A stretch of 64,000 nt of DNA from the NCBI GenBank assembly GCA_900547745.1, contig URHT01000001.1:1-64000 (forward strand). The letters are read 5' to 3'. The notes beneath the pieces were generated by a model. It had not been told where the DNA came from and did not search any database. It was given only the letters and a program-made list of their open reading frames with translations. Source of the DNA: an uncultured Eubacteriales bacterium. GTDB lineage: Bacteria > Bacillota > Clostridia > Oscillospirales > Oscillospiraceae. Positions 35,702-43,202 of the stretch are shown here, piece by piece. The position numbers and the translations under genes are program-made. How positions within the stretch are numbered: the stretch's first letter is position 1; the number at the start of each line of letters is the position of its first letter.

Positions 35702-36244
35702 GTGAAATTACTGTGGGAGCTGTTTCTCACCTTTGCCAAGGTGGGGGTCATGACATTCGGCGGCGGCATGGCCATGCTGCCCATTCTCCAACGGGAGGTG
35801 GTGGAGAACAAGGGCTGGGTCACCGATGAGGAGCTGGTGGACTACTTCGCCATCGGCCAGTGTACGCCCGGCATCATCGCCGTCAACACCGCTACCTTCG
35901 TGGGGCAGAAGCAGCGGGGCGTGCTGGGCGGCATCGTGGCCACGCTGGGCATCGTGTTTCCCTCGCTGATTATCATCACGGCGCTGGCCGGGGTCATCAA
36001 CAGCTTCTCCCATCTGGACTGGGTGCAGCACGCCTTTGCCGGTATCCGGGTGTGCGTATGCGTGTTGATCTTCAACGCCACGCTGAAGCTGCTGAAGGGC
36101 TCCGTGAAGGACTGGCCCGCCGCCGTCATCTTCGCGGCGGTGCTGGCGGCATCGCTGCTCACGGACGTCTCGCCCGTCATCTTCGTGGCGGCTGCCGCTC
36201 TGTGCGGCATCATCATCCGGAATCTGATAAGGAGGGAGAAATAA
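35702..36244 (+). CDS. Chromate transporter family subunit 1
   Basis: The 180-residue membrane protein is one half of a ChrA-like transporter: FAKVGVMTFGGGMAMLPIL and IGQCTPGIIAVNTATFVG are the family motifs. Half-size ChrA proteins work in pairs, and the second half follows directly. Substrate may be chromate/sulfate-like anions but is unproven in anaerobes. The start is GTG after GAGGTGATC. Confidence 0.9.
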   Translation: MKLLWELFLTFAKVGVMTFGGGMAMLPILQREVVENKGWVTDEELVDYFAIGQCTPGIIAVNTATFVGQKQRGVLGGIVATLGIVFPSLIIITALAGVINSFSHLDWVQHAFAGIRVCVCVLIFNATLKLLKGSVKDWPAAVIFAAVLAASLLTDVSPVIFVAAAALCGIIIRNLIRREK

Positions 36245-36804
36245 TGCTGTACCTCCGTCTTTTTTGGGAGTTTTTCAAGACCGGCCTGTTCGCCGTCGGC
36301 GGTGGGCTTGCCACCCTGCCGTTTCTGCAGGATATGTCCGACCGCACCGGCTGGTTCACCCATGCCCAGTTGGCGGACATGCTGGCGGTGTCCGAGTCCA
36401 CCCCCGGGCCTATCGGCGTGAACATGGCCACCTATGTGGGCTTCACCACCGGCGGCGTCGGCGGTGCGGTCATCGCCACGCTGGGCCTTGTGACGCCGTC
36501 CGTCGTCGTCATCCTTATCGTGGCGGCGTTCCTGAAGGCGTTCCGGGACAGCAAGTGGGTCAGCGCCGCGTTTTACGGGCTGCGCCCCGCCTCCACCGCA
36601 CTGGTGGCGGCGGCAGGCGTCTCCGTGGTGCTCATCGCGCTGGTGAACACCGGCGCGTCCGGACTGGCACTGCTCAACTGGAAGAGCATCGCACTGGCCG
36701 CCGTGCTGGTGGTGCTGACACGGTGGGTGAAATACACTAAAAATCTGCACCCGATATTGTTTATTTTAGCCAGCGCCATTGTGGGCGTGGTGTTCCGATT
36801 CTGA
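36244..36804 (+). CDS. Chromate transporter family subunit 2
   Basis: The 186-residue partner has FFKTGLFAVGGGLATLPFL and SESTPGPIGVNMATYVGF, the same motifs in the second half. Its ATG overlaps the stop of subunit 1 (TAATG), indicating coupled translation of a heterodimer. Confidence 0.9.
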   Translation: MLYLRLFWEFFKTGLFAVGGGLATLPFLQDMSDRTGWFTHAQLADMLAVSESTPGPIGVNMATYVGFTTGGVGGAVIATLGLVTPSVVVILIVAAFLKAFRDSKWVSAAFYGLRPASTALVAAAGVSVVLIALVNTGASGLALLNWKSIALAAVLVVLTRWVKYTKNLHPILFILASAIVGVVFRF

Positions 36805-36807
36805 CAG

Positions 36808-36842
36808 GCACAGGAGCCGTCCCGCCGGGACGGCTCCTGTGC
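36808..36842 (+). terminator. Terminator of the birA-chromate transporter operon
   Basis: A perfect 16-bp stem with a GCC loop follows subunit 2. Confidence 0.8.
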
Positions 36843-36867
36843 TGTCTGCGCGGATGAGCGACTGTAC

Positions 36868-36896
36868 TTGACAGGAATGAAGTGTTATGGTACAAT
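36868..36896 (+). promoter_or_regulatory. Promoter of the DUF3793 gene
   Basis: TTGACA, a 17-base spacer and TACAAT. Confidence 0.85.
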
Positions 36897-36897
36897 G

Positions 36898-36917
36898 CGG
36901 TTAAAGATACTTAACCG
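36898..36917. promoter_or_regulatory. Inverted repeat at the DUF3793 transcription start
   Basis: CGGTTAA and TTAACCG face each other across AGATAC, directly after the -10 box. A related site GTTA-N8-TAAC recurs at 36953-36968. The matching half-site spacing suggests one repressor binding both. A GC palindrome lies between them. Confidence 0.6.
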
Positions 36918-36952
36918 AACTGCCGCCGCGGCGGCTGTTTTGCAGCGCATTA

Positions 36953-36968
36953 GTTAGAATGCCTTAAC
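36953..36968. promoter_or_regulatory. Second GTTA-N8-TAAC site
   Basis: GTTAGAATGCCTTAAC has the same outer half-sites and spacing as the site at 36900-36915 and lies in the 5' untranslated region. Confidence 0.5.
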
Positions 36969-37028
36969 CGACACATATATAACGGCAGGCTGCGGCATAC
37001 TATTCGGAGACACGAAAGGAGGGACGGC

Positions 37029-37580
37029 ATGTCGGAGGAGATCCTTATCAGGCAGGGCGCGCCCACGCTGGCGGGCATCAAAACGGGCAGTCTGTTCCCC
37101 TGCCCCTGCGATGACCGGGAGGCGCTGCTGGACGACGTGCGGCGGCTGAACCGGCTGCTGGCGCCCAAGGGACTGTGCCTGCTGCCCATCCGCTTCAAGG
37201 GCGGGCAGGCACTGCTGTATCTCTACCGTCCCGCCGTGCTGCACCGCGATCTGCAGGACAGGCTGGCCCAGCGCATTCTGTCGGAGGCAGGCTATTCCTG
37301 CGGCGGCTGCGGGCGCTGCGTGGCCCAACTGATCCGCCGCTTCCGGGAGAGCGGGGAGTTTCCCCACGAGGTGGGGCTGTTCCTCAGCTATCCGCCAGAG
37401 GACGTGCAGGGCTTTATCGACCACCGTGCCTGCGATTTCAAGTGCGCGGGGCTGTGGAAGGTGTACAGTGACGAGGCGCGTGCCCACCGTCTGTTCGACC
37501 GGTTCAAGCGCTGCACCGAGGACTACTGCGCCCGCTGGCGGGCCGGCTCGGACATCGGCCAGCTGGCCGTGGCCATGTGA
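37029..37580 (+). CDS. DUF3793 protein
   Basis: The 183-residue protein has a cysteine-rich centre (AGYSCGGCGRCVAQL) and the family features HEVGLFLSYPPEDVQGFI and KCAGLWKVYSD. DUF3793 genes in Clostridia often sit near flavodoxin or iron-uptake genes, suggesting a metal or redox role. No biochemical function is known. GAAAGGAGGG precedes the ATG. Confidence 0.88.
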   Translation: MSEEILIRQGAPTLAGIKTGSLFPCPCDDREALLDDVRRLNRLLAPKGLCLLPIRFKGGQALLYLYRPAVLHRDLQDRLAQRILSEAGYSCGGCGRCVAQLIRRFRESGEFPHEVGLFLSYPPEDVQGFIDHRACDFKCAGLWKVYSDEARAHRLFDRFKRCTEDYCARWRAGSDIGQLAVAM

Positions 37581-37589
37581 CAGCATAGA

Positions 37590-37622
37590 AAAACCGTCCG
37601 GCTCACAGAGCCGGACGGTTTT
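37590..37622 (+). terminator. Terminator of the DUF3793 gene
   Basis: AAAACCGTCCGGCT pairs with AGCCGGACGGTTTT across CACAG. Confidence 0.88.
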
Positions 37623-37716
37623 CGCGTGTCTCCGCAAAAAGAATACCGCGTCCGGTGGTCATACCGGGCGCGGTGTGAGGGGGAGGCCCCCATGGAAAAG
37701 ATGAGAGAAGGGCGCT

Positions 37717-37968
37717 TTACTTGGTCTGCAGACGATTCTCGCTGTCCCAGCTGGCAATGTCCAGATTCTTGTACTGCCGGCGCAGGCGGGTCAGCTCCTC
37801 GTTGTCGCCGCCCAGCGCGACGATGCGGTTCACCGCGGCCAGATCGGCGGCGGGCATGCCCACCTCGCTGTCCGTACCGCAGGAAGCGCAGTGATAGGTC
37901 TTGCCGTCAAAAGCCACATCGCTGCTGCCGCAGACGGCGCAGCGGATCGTTTTCGTTACCAGTGCCAT
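37717..37968 (-). CDS. Small TFIIB-type zinc-ribbon protein
   Basis: The 83-residue protein carries two zinc knuckles, CAVCGSSDVAFDGKTYHCASC, shown by CxxC at about residues 10-13 and 27-30, then a short helical tail. The TATA-binding-like ribbon may bind nucleic acid or a protein; function is unknown. It is monocistronic and divergent from a LysR gene. Confidence 0.7.
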   Translation of the reverse strand: MALVTKTIRCAVCGSSDVAFDGKTYHCASCGTDSEVGMPAADLAAVNRIVALGGDNEELTRLRRQYKNLDIASWDSENRLQTK

Positions 37969-38013
37969 AATTTGTTACCTCCATATATTTTAGATTTCCT
38001 TGTCGACAATTGC

Positions 38014-38042
38014 ATGATAGCACACGATCTGATATTTGTAAA
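38014..38042 (-). promoter_or_regulatory. Promoter of the zinc-ribbon gene
   Basis: On the minus strand TTTACA (38037-38042), a 17-base spacer and TATCAT (38014-38019). Confidence 0.65.
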
Positions 38043-38110
38043 ACGCATTATTGTACTTGCAACTATGAGCAAATGTATGATAGAATGACGGCAGGAAACG
38101 AGGTGATCCC

Positions 38111-38995
38111 GTGAGCATAACCAAGTACCAGATGTTTTTGAAAACGGCGGCCTGCGGCAACTTCTCCAAGGCGGCGGAGGCACTGAGCTTCACGCAGTCC
38201 GGCGTCAGCCATGCGGTGCAGTCGCTGGAGGAGGAGCTGGGCGTCACGCTGCTCAGCCGCAACCGGGGCGGCGTGGTGCTGACGGCGGACGGCCGGGCGC
38301 TGCTGCCCCAGATCGAAAAGCTGTGCGCCGCCCACCACGCGCTGATGCAGTCCGCCGCCAGCCTGAAGGGCATGGATGCCGGTCTTGTGAAGGTGGCCAC
38401 GTTCTCCAGCGTGTCGGCCCAGTGGCTGCCCTCCATCCTCAAGAGCTTTGGCGGGCAGTATCCCAATATCGAGTTCGAGGTAGTCACCAGCGACTTCTAT
38501 GAGCAGGTGGAGGAGTGGATCCTGAAGGGCACGGTGGACTGCGGCTTTCTGCGATTGCCATCGGTAAAGCGGCTGCAGGCCTACGCGCTGCACCGGGACG
38601 AGCTGCAGGTCATCGTGCCCTGCGACCACCCACTGGCCGGCAGCGATCCGTTCCCGCTGGAGGCGCTGGCACAGGAGCCGTTCATCCAGCTGGAGGAGGG
38701 CGAGGACTATGAGATACGCGCCGCCTTCGACGAGATGGACATCCGGCCCAGCGTCAAGTACACCGCACGGGAGGATCGGACGATCCTGGCCATGGTGTCC
38801 AAGGGATTGGGTATCAGCCTGCTGCCGGAGCTGATGGCGCGGCACAGCCCCTACCCGGTGGCGGCCTGCCGTCCGCCCATGACATTTTACCGCAACATCG
38901 GCATCGCCGTGAAGGACGAGCGGGCGCTGTCCGCCTCCACCCGGCGGTTCGTGGAGTACGTCCGGGGCTGGGTGGCCGAAAACGGCGAAAAGTAA
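38111..38995 (+). CDS. LysR-family transcriptional regulator
   Basis: The 294-residue protein has the N-terminal winged-helix (FLKTAACGNFSKAAEALSFT, then SGVSHAVQSLEEELGVTLL) and a C-terminal effector domain (VKVATFSSVSAQWLPSILK). The GTG start follows GAGGTGATCCC. A LysR fragment and a lyase remnant follow on the same strand; the original target operon may be the one lost in that deletion. Confidence 0.92.
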   Translation: MSITKYQMFLKTAACGNFSKAAEALSFTQSGVSHAVQSLEEELGVTLLSRNRGGVVLTADGRALLPQIEKLCAAHHALMQSAASLKGMDAGLVKVATFSSVSAQWLPSILKSFGGQYPNIEFEVVTSDFYEQVEEWILKGTVDCGFLRLPSVKRLQAYALHRDELQVIVPCDHPLAGSDPFPLEALAQEPFIQLEEGEDYEIRAAFDEMDIRPSVKYTAREDRTILAMVSKGLGISLLPELMARHSPYPVAACRPPMTFYRNIGIAVKDERALSASTRRFVEYVRGWVAENGEK

Positions 38996-39064
38996 AGGGG
39001 CTTGCGGCAAAGGCGGCGAGCCTGTACAGTAGGAGCAGAGCCGCGGGAAAGAGAGGGTGTGCGT

Positions 39065-39291
39065 ATGACATTGCAGCAGCTGAAATATGTATCCATGGTA
39101 GAGCGGTGCGGGTCGTTCAGCAAGGCGGCCCAGAAGCTGTACGTCTCCCAGCCCAGCGTCAGCAATCTGGTACACGGACTGGAGGAGGAGCTGCATATCA
39201 CCATCTTTCAGCGGACGCCCTCCGGCGTGGTCGTCACCAACGAGGGCCGGGAGCTGCTGAAGCTGGGGAACAAGCTGCTGCGTTCCCGGCC
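39065..39291 (+). pseudogene. Truncated LysR-family regulator
   Basis: MTLQQLKYVSMVERCGSFSK through NEGRELLKLGNKLLRS is a normal LysR DNA-binding domain of about 75 residues. The effector domain is missing. The frame continues only into unrelated sequence because a lyase fragment in another frame begins at about 39298. An intact RBS and start remain, so a short DNA-binding peptide could still be made. Confidence 0.8.
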
Positions 39292-39297
39292 CCATGC

Positions 39298-39480
39298 ATT
39301 TATCCCATGCTGGAGAGTAACCCCCAGTACGACATCGCCCGCCGCCAGATGAAGGGCGGCAGCGGCGTGCTGTCCTTCGACGTAAAGGGTGGTCTGGAGG
39401 CCGGCAAGCGGTTCATCAACAGCCTGAAGCTGTGTACGCTGGCGGTGTCGCTGGGCGACACGGAGACGCTGGTGGAGCAG
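39298..39480 (+). pseudogene. C-terminal fragment of a Cys/Met-metabolism PLP enzyme
   Basis: IYPMLESNPQYDIARRQMKG, then GVLSFDVKGGLEAGKRFINS and LKLCTLAVSLGDTETLVE, is the C-terminal part of a methionine gamma-lyase/O-acetylhomoserine sulfhydrylase-type enzyme. About 340 N-terminal residues including the PLP lysine are absent, and the extreme C-terminus (usually HPASMTH) is also replaced. It is fused to the LysR remnant by deletion. Confidence 0.8.
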
Positions 39481-39540
39481 GCCGCCCCTTATGGCCCTCC
39501 CCACCCCCATCCATGTCGTTTTCCTCTCCTCACAATAACA

Positions 39541-39577
39541 GCAGCAGACCCTCCGGCTGTGCCGGAGGGTCTGCTGC
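39541..39577. terminator. 17-bp hairpin after the lyase remnant
   Basis: GCAGCAGACCCTCCGGC pairs perfectly with its complement across TGT; it probably was the terminator of the deleted gene. Confidence 0.6.
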
Positions 39578-39580
39578 GTC

Positions 39581-39608
39581 TTGACAGGAAGAGATCCCGG
39601 ACTATGAT
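39581..39608 (+). promoter_or_regulatory. Promoter of a truncated regulator-like gene
   Basis: TTGACA, a 16-base spacer and TATGAT; the operator pair below overlaps its -10. Confidence 0.65.
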
Positions 39609-39635
39609 AACATGCGTTATTCGTAACGTGTGTTA
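39608..39635. promoter_or_regulatory. Two TAAC-N4-GTTA palindromes in tandem
   Basis: TAACATGCGTTA (39608-39619) and TAACGTGTGTTA (39624-39635) are spaced 16 bp centre to centre, just after a -10 box. This is the layout of a TetR-family operator bound by two dimers. Confidence 0.6.
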
Positions 39636-39664
39636 TTAGAGAGGGGGGTGAAACGATACCTGCC

Positions 39665-39754
39665 ATGAAAAAAGTATCGGAGGAGTCCGTCGTCAACGCG
39701 GCGGCAGACGTGCTGCGAAAGCGGCGGCTCTCCCTTTATATGCTTCCGGTACGG
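39665..39754 (+). pseudogene. Decapitated reading frame with intact start, possible regulator remnant
   Basis: ATG after GAGGGGGGTGAAACG reads MKKVSEESVVNAAADVLRKR and then RLSLYM before running antisense into the thrE-like gene. The N-terminus resembles the first helix of a TetR-family regulator, fitting the palindromes upstream, but homology is not certain from about 27 residues. Confidence 0.35.
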
Positions 39755-40969
39755 TCACATCCGCCGGCGGTTGACGAGACGGAACAGCGTGGACACCAGC
39801 AGGATGCCTACCGCCAGCGAGCCGGCAACGCCTACCGTCTCCAGACCCTTTCCCACGGCGTCCATCATGTTGCCCTCCAGCCCCATGCTCATGGTGTAGT
39901 ACACCCCTGCGCCGGGCAGCATGGGCAGCGTGGCGATGACCAGGTAGGGCATGGCCGGGCACTTACGCACCCGCGCCATCACCTCGGCGTACAGCGCCGC
40001 GAACACGGCGGCGAACAGGTTGGCCGCGTACACGTCGCAGCCCAGCCAGCCGCACAGAAGATAGAGCATCCACGCGGCCACGCCGCCGGCGATGCACAGC
40101 ACCATGCCCTGTCCGTGGACGTTGAACAGGATGCAGAAGCCGCAGCAGCCCACAAATACCGCGATGGCCTGCGCCCACGCCGGCCAACTCAGAGCGGCGG
40201 AGCCGGTCTGGCCGTACAGTCCGGCGGTCAGGTGCCACGCCGCCGCTGTGCCCAGCGCGATGGCCAGCGCGCTCAGCACCACCTGCACGATGCGGAAAAT
40301 GCCGGAGTTGGTGTCGCCGTAGATGATATCCCGCATGGAGTTGGTGATGAGCAGCCCCGGCACCAGGATCATCAGGGCGCCGATGATGGCCGCGTCAGGG
40401 TTGTTCAGCCACCCCAGTCCCGCCGCGGCGTAGGCCGGCAGCGCCATCAGGCACGAGGCCAGTATGGTGCTGAAAAACGGGTTGGCCTCCTGCCTGTCCA
40501 TGAAGCGTGTTACCAGACCGATGATGAGGCCCATCACGCCCGCCCACAGGCAGTCCCGCAGTGTGCCGCCGAACACAAGGCTGAAGCCCAGCCCCACCAG
40601 CACATTCCCCAGATAAAACACGCCTGTGCGGTATGTCCGGCAGGCCGCCAGCGTCTGGTGCAGCCATGCCATGGCCTCATCCACCTCCGGCTGCTCCTCG
40701 CAGATATGGCGGCTCAGCTCGTTCAGCTTCTCCAGCTTTTCCAGATCGTTCCCGTGGAAGCCGATGCGCCGCATGATCATCAGCGGCTTGCCGTTGGCGG
40801 CCTCCAGACTGACGGATACGCAGTTGGGGATGGCGAACACCTCGCACTCCACGCCGTAGGCGCGGAGGATGCGGTGGATGGTGTCCTCCACGCGGAACGT
40901 TTCCGCGCCGGACATAGCCAGATGATAGCCCATGGTGGCGGCCAGATCGGTCAAAAGGTAATAGTCCAT
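39755..40969 (-). CDS. ThrE-family threonine/serine exporter
   Basis: The 404-residue protein joins the DUF1212 cytoplasmic/membrane half (LAMSGAETFRVEDTIHRILR; LVPGLLITNSMRDIIYGDTN) to the C-terminal ThrE_2-like membrane half (ATLPMLPGAGVYYTMSMGL). About ten hydrophobic segments follow the soluble first 110 residues. It would export small amino acids. GGAGATG precedes the ATG. It has its own promoter. Confidence 0.88.
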   Translation of the reverse strand: MDYYLLTDLAATMGYHLAMSGAETFRVEDTIHRILRAYGVECEVFAIPNCVSVSLEAANGKPLMIMRRIGFHGNDLEKLEKLNELSRHICEEQPEVDEAMAWLHQTLAACRTYRTGVFYLGNVLVGLGFSLVFGGTLRDCLWAGVMGLIIGLVTRFMDRQEANPFFSTILASCLMALPAYAAAGLGWLNNPDAAIIGALMILVPGLLITNSMRDIIYGDTNSGIFRIVQVVLSALAIALGTAAAWHLTAGLYGQTGSAALSWPAWAQAIAVFVGCCGFCILFNVHGQGMVLCIAGGVAAWMLYLLCGWLGCDVYAANLFAAVFAALYAEVMARVRKCPAMPYLVIATLPMLPGAGVYYTMSMGLEGNMMDAVGKGLETVGVAGSLAVGILLVSTLFRLVNRRRM

Positions 40970-41019
40970 AGATACATCTCCTGTGTATGTCGGTTCACAG
41001 TCTCGTAAATCCGACCGAC

Positions 41020-41048
41020 AGTATAGGCGTGAGCGCGGGAATTGTCAA
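41020..41048 (-). promoter_or_regulatory. Promoter of the ThrE-like gene
   Basis: On the minus strand TTGACA (41043-41048), a 17-base spacer and TATACT (41020-41025). Confidence 0.82.
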
Positions 41049-41115
41049 GGTGCGCAACAGACAAATCTGCGGGCAAATGGAGCGCCTCCCGGTGTAAGAT
41101 GCACCGGGATACGGG

Positions 41116-41367
41116 TCATGCCCCCGTCTCCGCCGGGAACTGGCGGCCGGTGTGGTCGATGGTGTAGGGCTGGGGGAGGATGAGTTGGCTGATGGGCACC
41201 ACGGTGTAGCCGTCGTTGATGAGACAGGTGAGGATGGCGGGCAGGGCCTCCGGCGTGTGCAGCGCGGCGTTGTGGAACAGCACGATGCTGCCCTGCCGCA
41301 CCCGGCTGGTCACCCGCTGGCAGATGGTATCCGCGTCGTAGTCCTTCCAGTCCAGGGAATCCACATC
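41116..41367 (-). pseudogene. pdaB: pdaB-like deacetylase, C-terminal third
   Basis: The frame reads DVDSLDWKDYDADTICQRVT to the stop after FPAETGA. It contains RQGSIVLFHNAALHTPEALP, the late motif of CE4 polysaccharide deacetylases. It lacks a start of its own and begins exactly at the 8-bp duplication flanking element A. Its missing upstream parts are at 51544-51886 and 61669-61865 on the same strand. Confidence 0.9.
41360..41367. repeat. 8-bp target duplication, left copy of element A
   Basis: TCCACATC lies here and again at 51544-51551, flanking the 10.2-kb insertion; one copy belongs to the pdaB-like frame. Confidence 0.85.
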
Positions 41368-41510
41368 GGAAAGGACTTGAAGCCGTTGTCGCGCAAGGGC
41401 TTGCGGGTTTGGCAGCTGTGCGCATCAGGCAAAAAATTGACCTGTAAATGGGGTGTTTGAGGGGTGTTTCAGGCACGGGAGAGGTCAAATATGAGGGGGC
41501 GTGCGCGGGG
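41368..41510. repeat. Element A left terminal inverted repeat
   Basis: It starts GGAAAGGACTTGAAGCCGTT and aligns over about 140 bp, roughly 80 percent identical by eye, with the reverse complement of 51395-51537. Confidence 0.85.
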
Positions 41511-41516
41511 AGGTGG

Positions 41517-41545
41517 TTGAAAGATGGGGGCGGATGCGGTATACT
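41517..41545 (+). promoter_or_regulatory. Promoter just inside element A
   Basis: TTGAAA, a 17-base spacer and TATACT, reading into the first cargo genes. Confidence 0.7.
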
Positions 41546-41616
41546 AAAAATAGGATAGATGAGCTGGTAGCAGACGTGAAACGGTTGAAAAGCCAAAGGA
41601 CCGTAAGGAGAGAAAT

Positions 41617-41778
41617 ATGCCAGAACAAGGAGTCAAGTTTTTATGTAAGCGGGCAATCAAAAATGGACAGCGCCAGTTAACACCAGTGGAAAAGGAACTA
41701 TTGAAAAAAGGAATTGATGATGCAAAAAACTTTCAAGATTTTCTTGCGGTGGCGTTGGCAGCAATGATGGCTGGTTAG
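41617..41778 (+). CDS. Small protein, unknown
   Basis: A 53-residue frame begins after GTAAGGAGAGAAAT and reads MPEQGVKFLCKRAIKNGQRQ, then ELLKKGIDDAKNFQDFLAVA and a stop. It has a good ribosome site and sits behind the promoter at the left end of the element. I do not recognise it; small basic proteins at this place could be element-encoded regulators. Confidence 0.5.
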   Translation: MPEQGVKFLCKRAIKNGQRQLTPVEKELLKKGIDDAKNFQDFLAVALAAMMAG

Positions 41779-41816
41779 GCGAATTGTATATAAGTCTGCA
41801 GTTATATCCATTTTAG

Positions 41817-41930
41817 GGTTGAGCAAAACGCGAGTTTTGCAAGGCTGAGTCACAATATATAGGGCTCAAGCGAGCCGTATAGCACTATTTATTGCATAGT
41901 CTTATGAACAAATCGGAGTTTTGCTCAACC
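41817..41930. ncRNA. Structured RNA region enclosed by a 13-bp inverted repeat
   Basis: GGTTGAGCAAAAC (41817-41829) pairs perfectly with 41918-41930, about 88 bases apart. Inside are GGCTC/GAGCC with an AAGC loop and an alternative hairpin, GCAAAAC/GTTTTGC with a GCGA loop, that competes for the first arm. It lies between the 53-residue gene and the DUF2971 gene. Family not recognised; it could be a small RNA, leader or terminator. Confidence 0.4.
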
Positions 41931-41962
41931 ATAATATCCATTTATTAAAAGAGGTGATGGTT

Positions 41963-43081
41963 TTGCCAAAAATGACTGTGGCACAAAAGCGAGAATTCCT
42001 TGTTGAAATGTGCAATTGTAGAGAGTATTTGAAGACGGATATAGAATTGAATAAAGCCGTTTTGAAAAAGCATTTGAAATTCTTGCCACAACAAAAGCTA
42101 TATAAATTTCGTGCGTGTATCGAACGAGAGTTCCGAATGCTGGAGGAGAATTGCATTTGGATGTCTTTAGCAAGCAGTTTCCCGGATCCCTTTGACCATA
42201 CAATAAATATCGATCTTGTAAAAAACAGGCGAGAGGTTAAAGAGTGGCTGGGGAAGAATGGATCTTCACTTTGCTTTGAGGTGGTTAAGAGACTCTTTGA
42301 AGAAAAAGGGCTTGCTATTCCTTACACATTTTCTGATTTTGAAGACTACATGAAAACATGTTTGGACGAAAACGGAATTCCCATAAAAGATAGGGAACGA
42401 GCATTCCTTGCTGCGCACGCCACTCCAGATGAACTTTCCCAAATGGACAGCATTATTCAACAACTTGTACGTGCCAGGAAGCGATTTGCGGGCATTGAAG
42501 AACAGATGACTAAAATGCTTTTTGAGATTATCGATCAAGTTAGAAGAGAAACAAGAGAAAAGTCGTTAATCTATTGCATGACAGAACGGTACGATAATCA
42601 TACATTGTGGGAAAACTACGCGCAGAATTATACAGGATTTTGCATTGAATATTGTTTTCGAGATCTTGATGACCGTGAATTTGATGATTATGAGAGCCTC
42701 GTATACATGCTTCCGATAACATATAGAAAAGAAAAACCATATTTTGACATCGTGCGGTTTATGGATGGAGCGTATAGGCAGTTTATTTATAAGGATGCTA
42801 GTTGGCAAAGGGATCCAGAGCTTGATGCCGATTTGAATATGCAGTTGCTTTACAAAAATTCAGATTACGCCTATGAACACGAGTGGAGATTTTCAATTAA
42901 AGCAGAGAATCCAAATAAGCAGCGATTTCCATTCATTAGTGCCTTATATGCAGGCAAGGATATAACAGATGCCAACATGACCCGCTTGGTTACAATCGCA
43001 ACAAACTTAAAGGTTCCTGTTTATCGCCAAATAATAAACTCCGAATACAATAGGTTTTCTTACGCCTTGCTGAAAAAATGA
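41963..43081 (+). CDS. DUF2971 family protein
   Basis: About 372 residues from a TTG start that has GAGGTG six bases upstream; an ATG two codons before it is too close to that site, and an ATG three codons after is possible. The protein has KLYKFRACIEREFRMLEENC near the N-terminus and IYCMTERYDNHTLWENYAQN with TGFCIEY, typical of DUF2971, a family of unknown activity frequent in defence islands. AT-rich codon use differs from the chromosome. The MPE-NACHT gene follows after 121 bases, probably in the same transcript. Confidence 0.72.
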   Translation: MPKMTVAQKREFLVEMCNCREYLKTDIELNKAVLKKHLKFLPQQKLYKFRACIEREFRMLEENCIWMSLASSFPDPFDHTINIDLVKNRREVKEWLGKNGSSLCFEVVKRLFEEKGLAIPYTFSDFEDYMKTCLDENGIPIKDRERAFLAAHATPDELSQMDSIIQQLVRARKRFAGIEEQMTKMLFEIIDQVRRETREKSLIYCMTERYDNHTLWENYAQNYTGFCIEYCFRDLDDREFDDYESLVYMLPITYRKEKPYFDIVRFMDGAYRQFIYKDASWQRDPELDADLNMQLLYKNSDYAYEHEWRFSIKAENPNKQRFPFISALYAGKDITDANMTRLVTIATNLKVPVYRQIINSEYNRFSYALLKK

Positions 43082-43202
43082 AAAAGAATGCGTGACAGTT
43101 GCCGACATTGCTGAAGTTTGTGTGATGGCTATAAACCGTGTTGTTAATCGTAGTAGAGACTGCTGTATCAAACAAATAAAACTGTTCAGGGAGGATATTG
43201 CC

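Noticed and set aside
4997..39577. Similar hairpins at 4997-5038 and 39541-39577 sharing GACCCTCCG arms as a repeat family
   Set aside because: Only about 10 bp of each arm is shared and loops differ; two copies are too few to claim a family.
39665..41008. 447-codon plus-strand frame over the ThrE-like gene
   Set aside because: Only its first 27 codons, before it enters the thrE antisense, could be real; the rest is a His/Gln-rich shadow.
41533..41679. Overlapping 48-codon frame inside the left end of element A
   Set aside because: It starts inside the promoter and overlaps the better-supported 53-residue gene in another frame.
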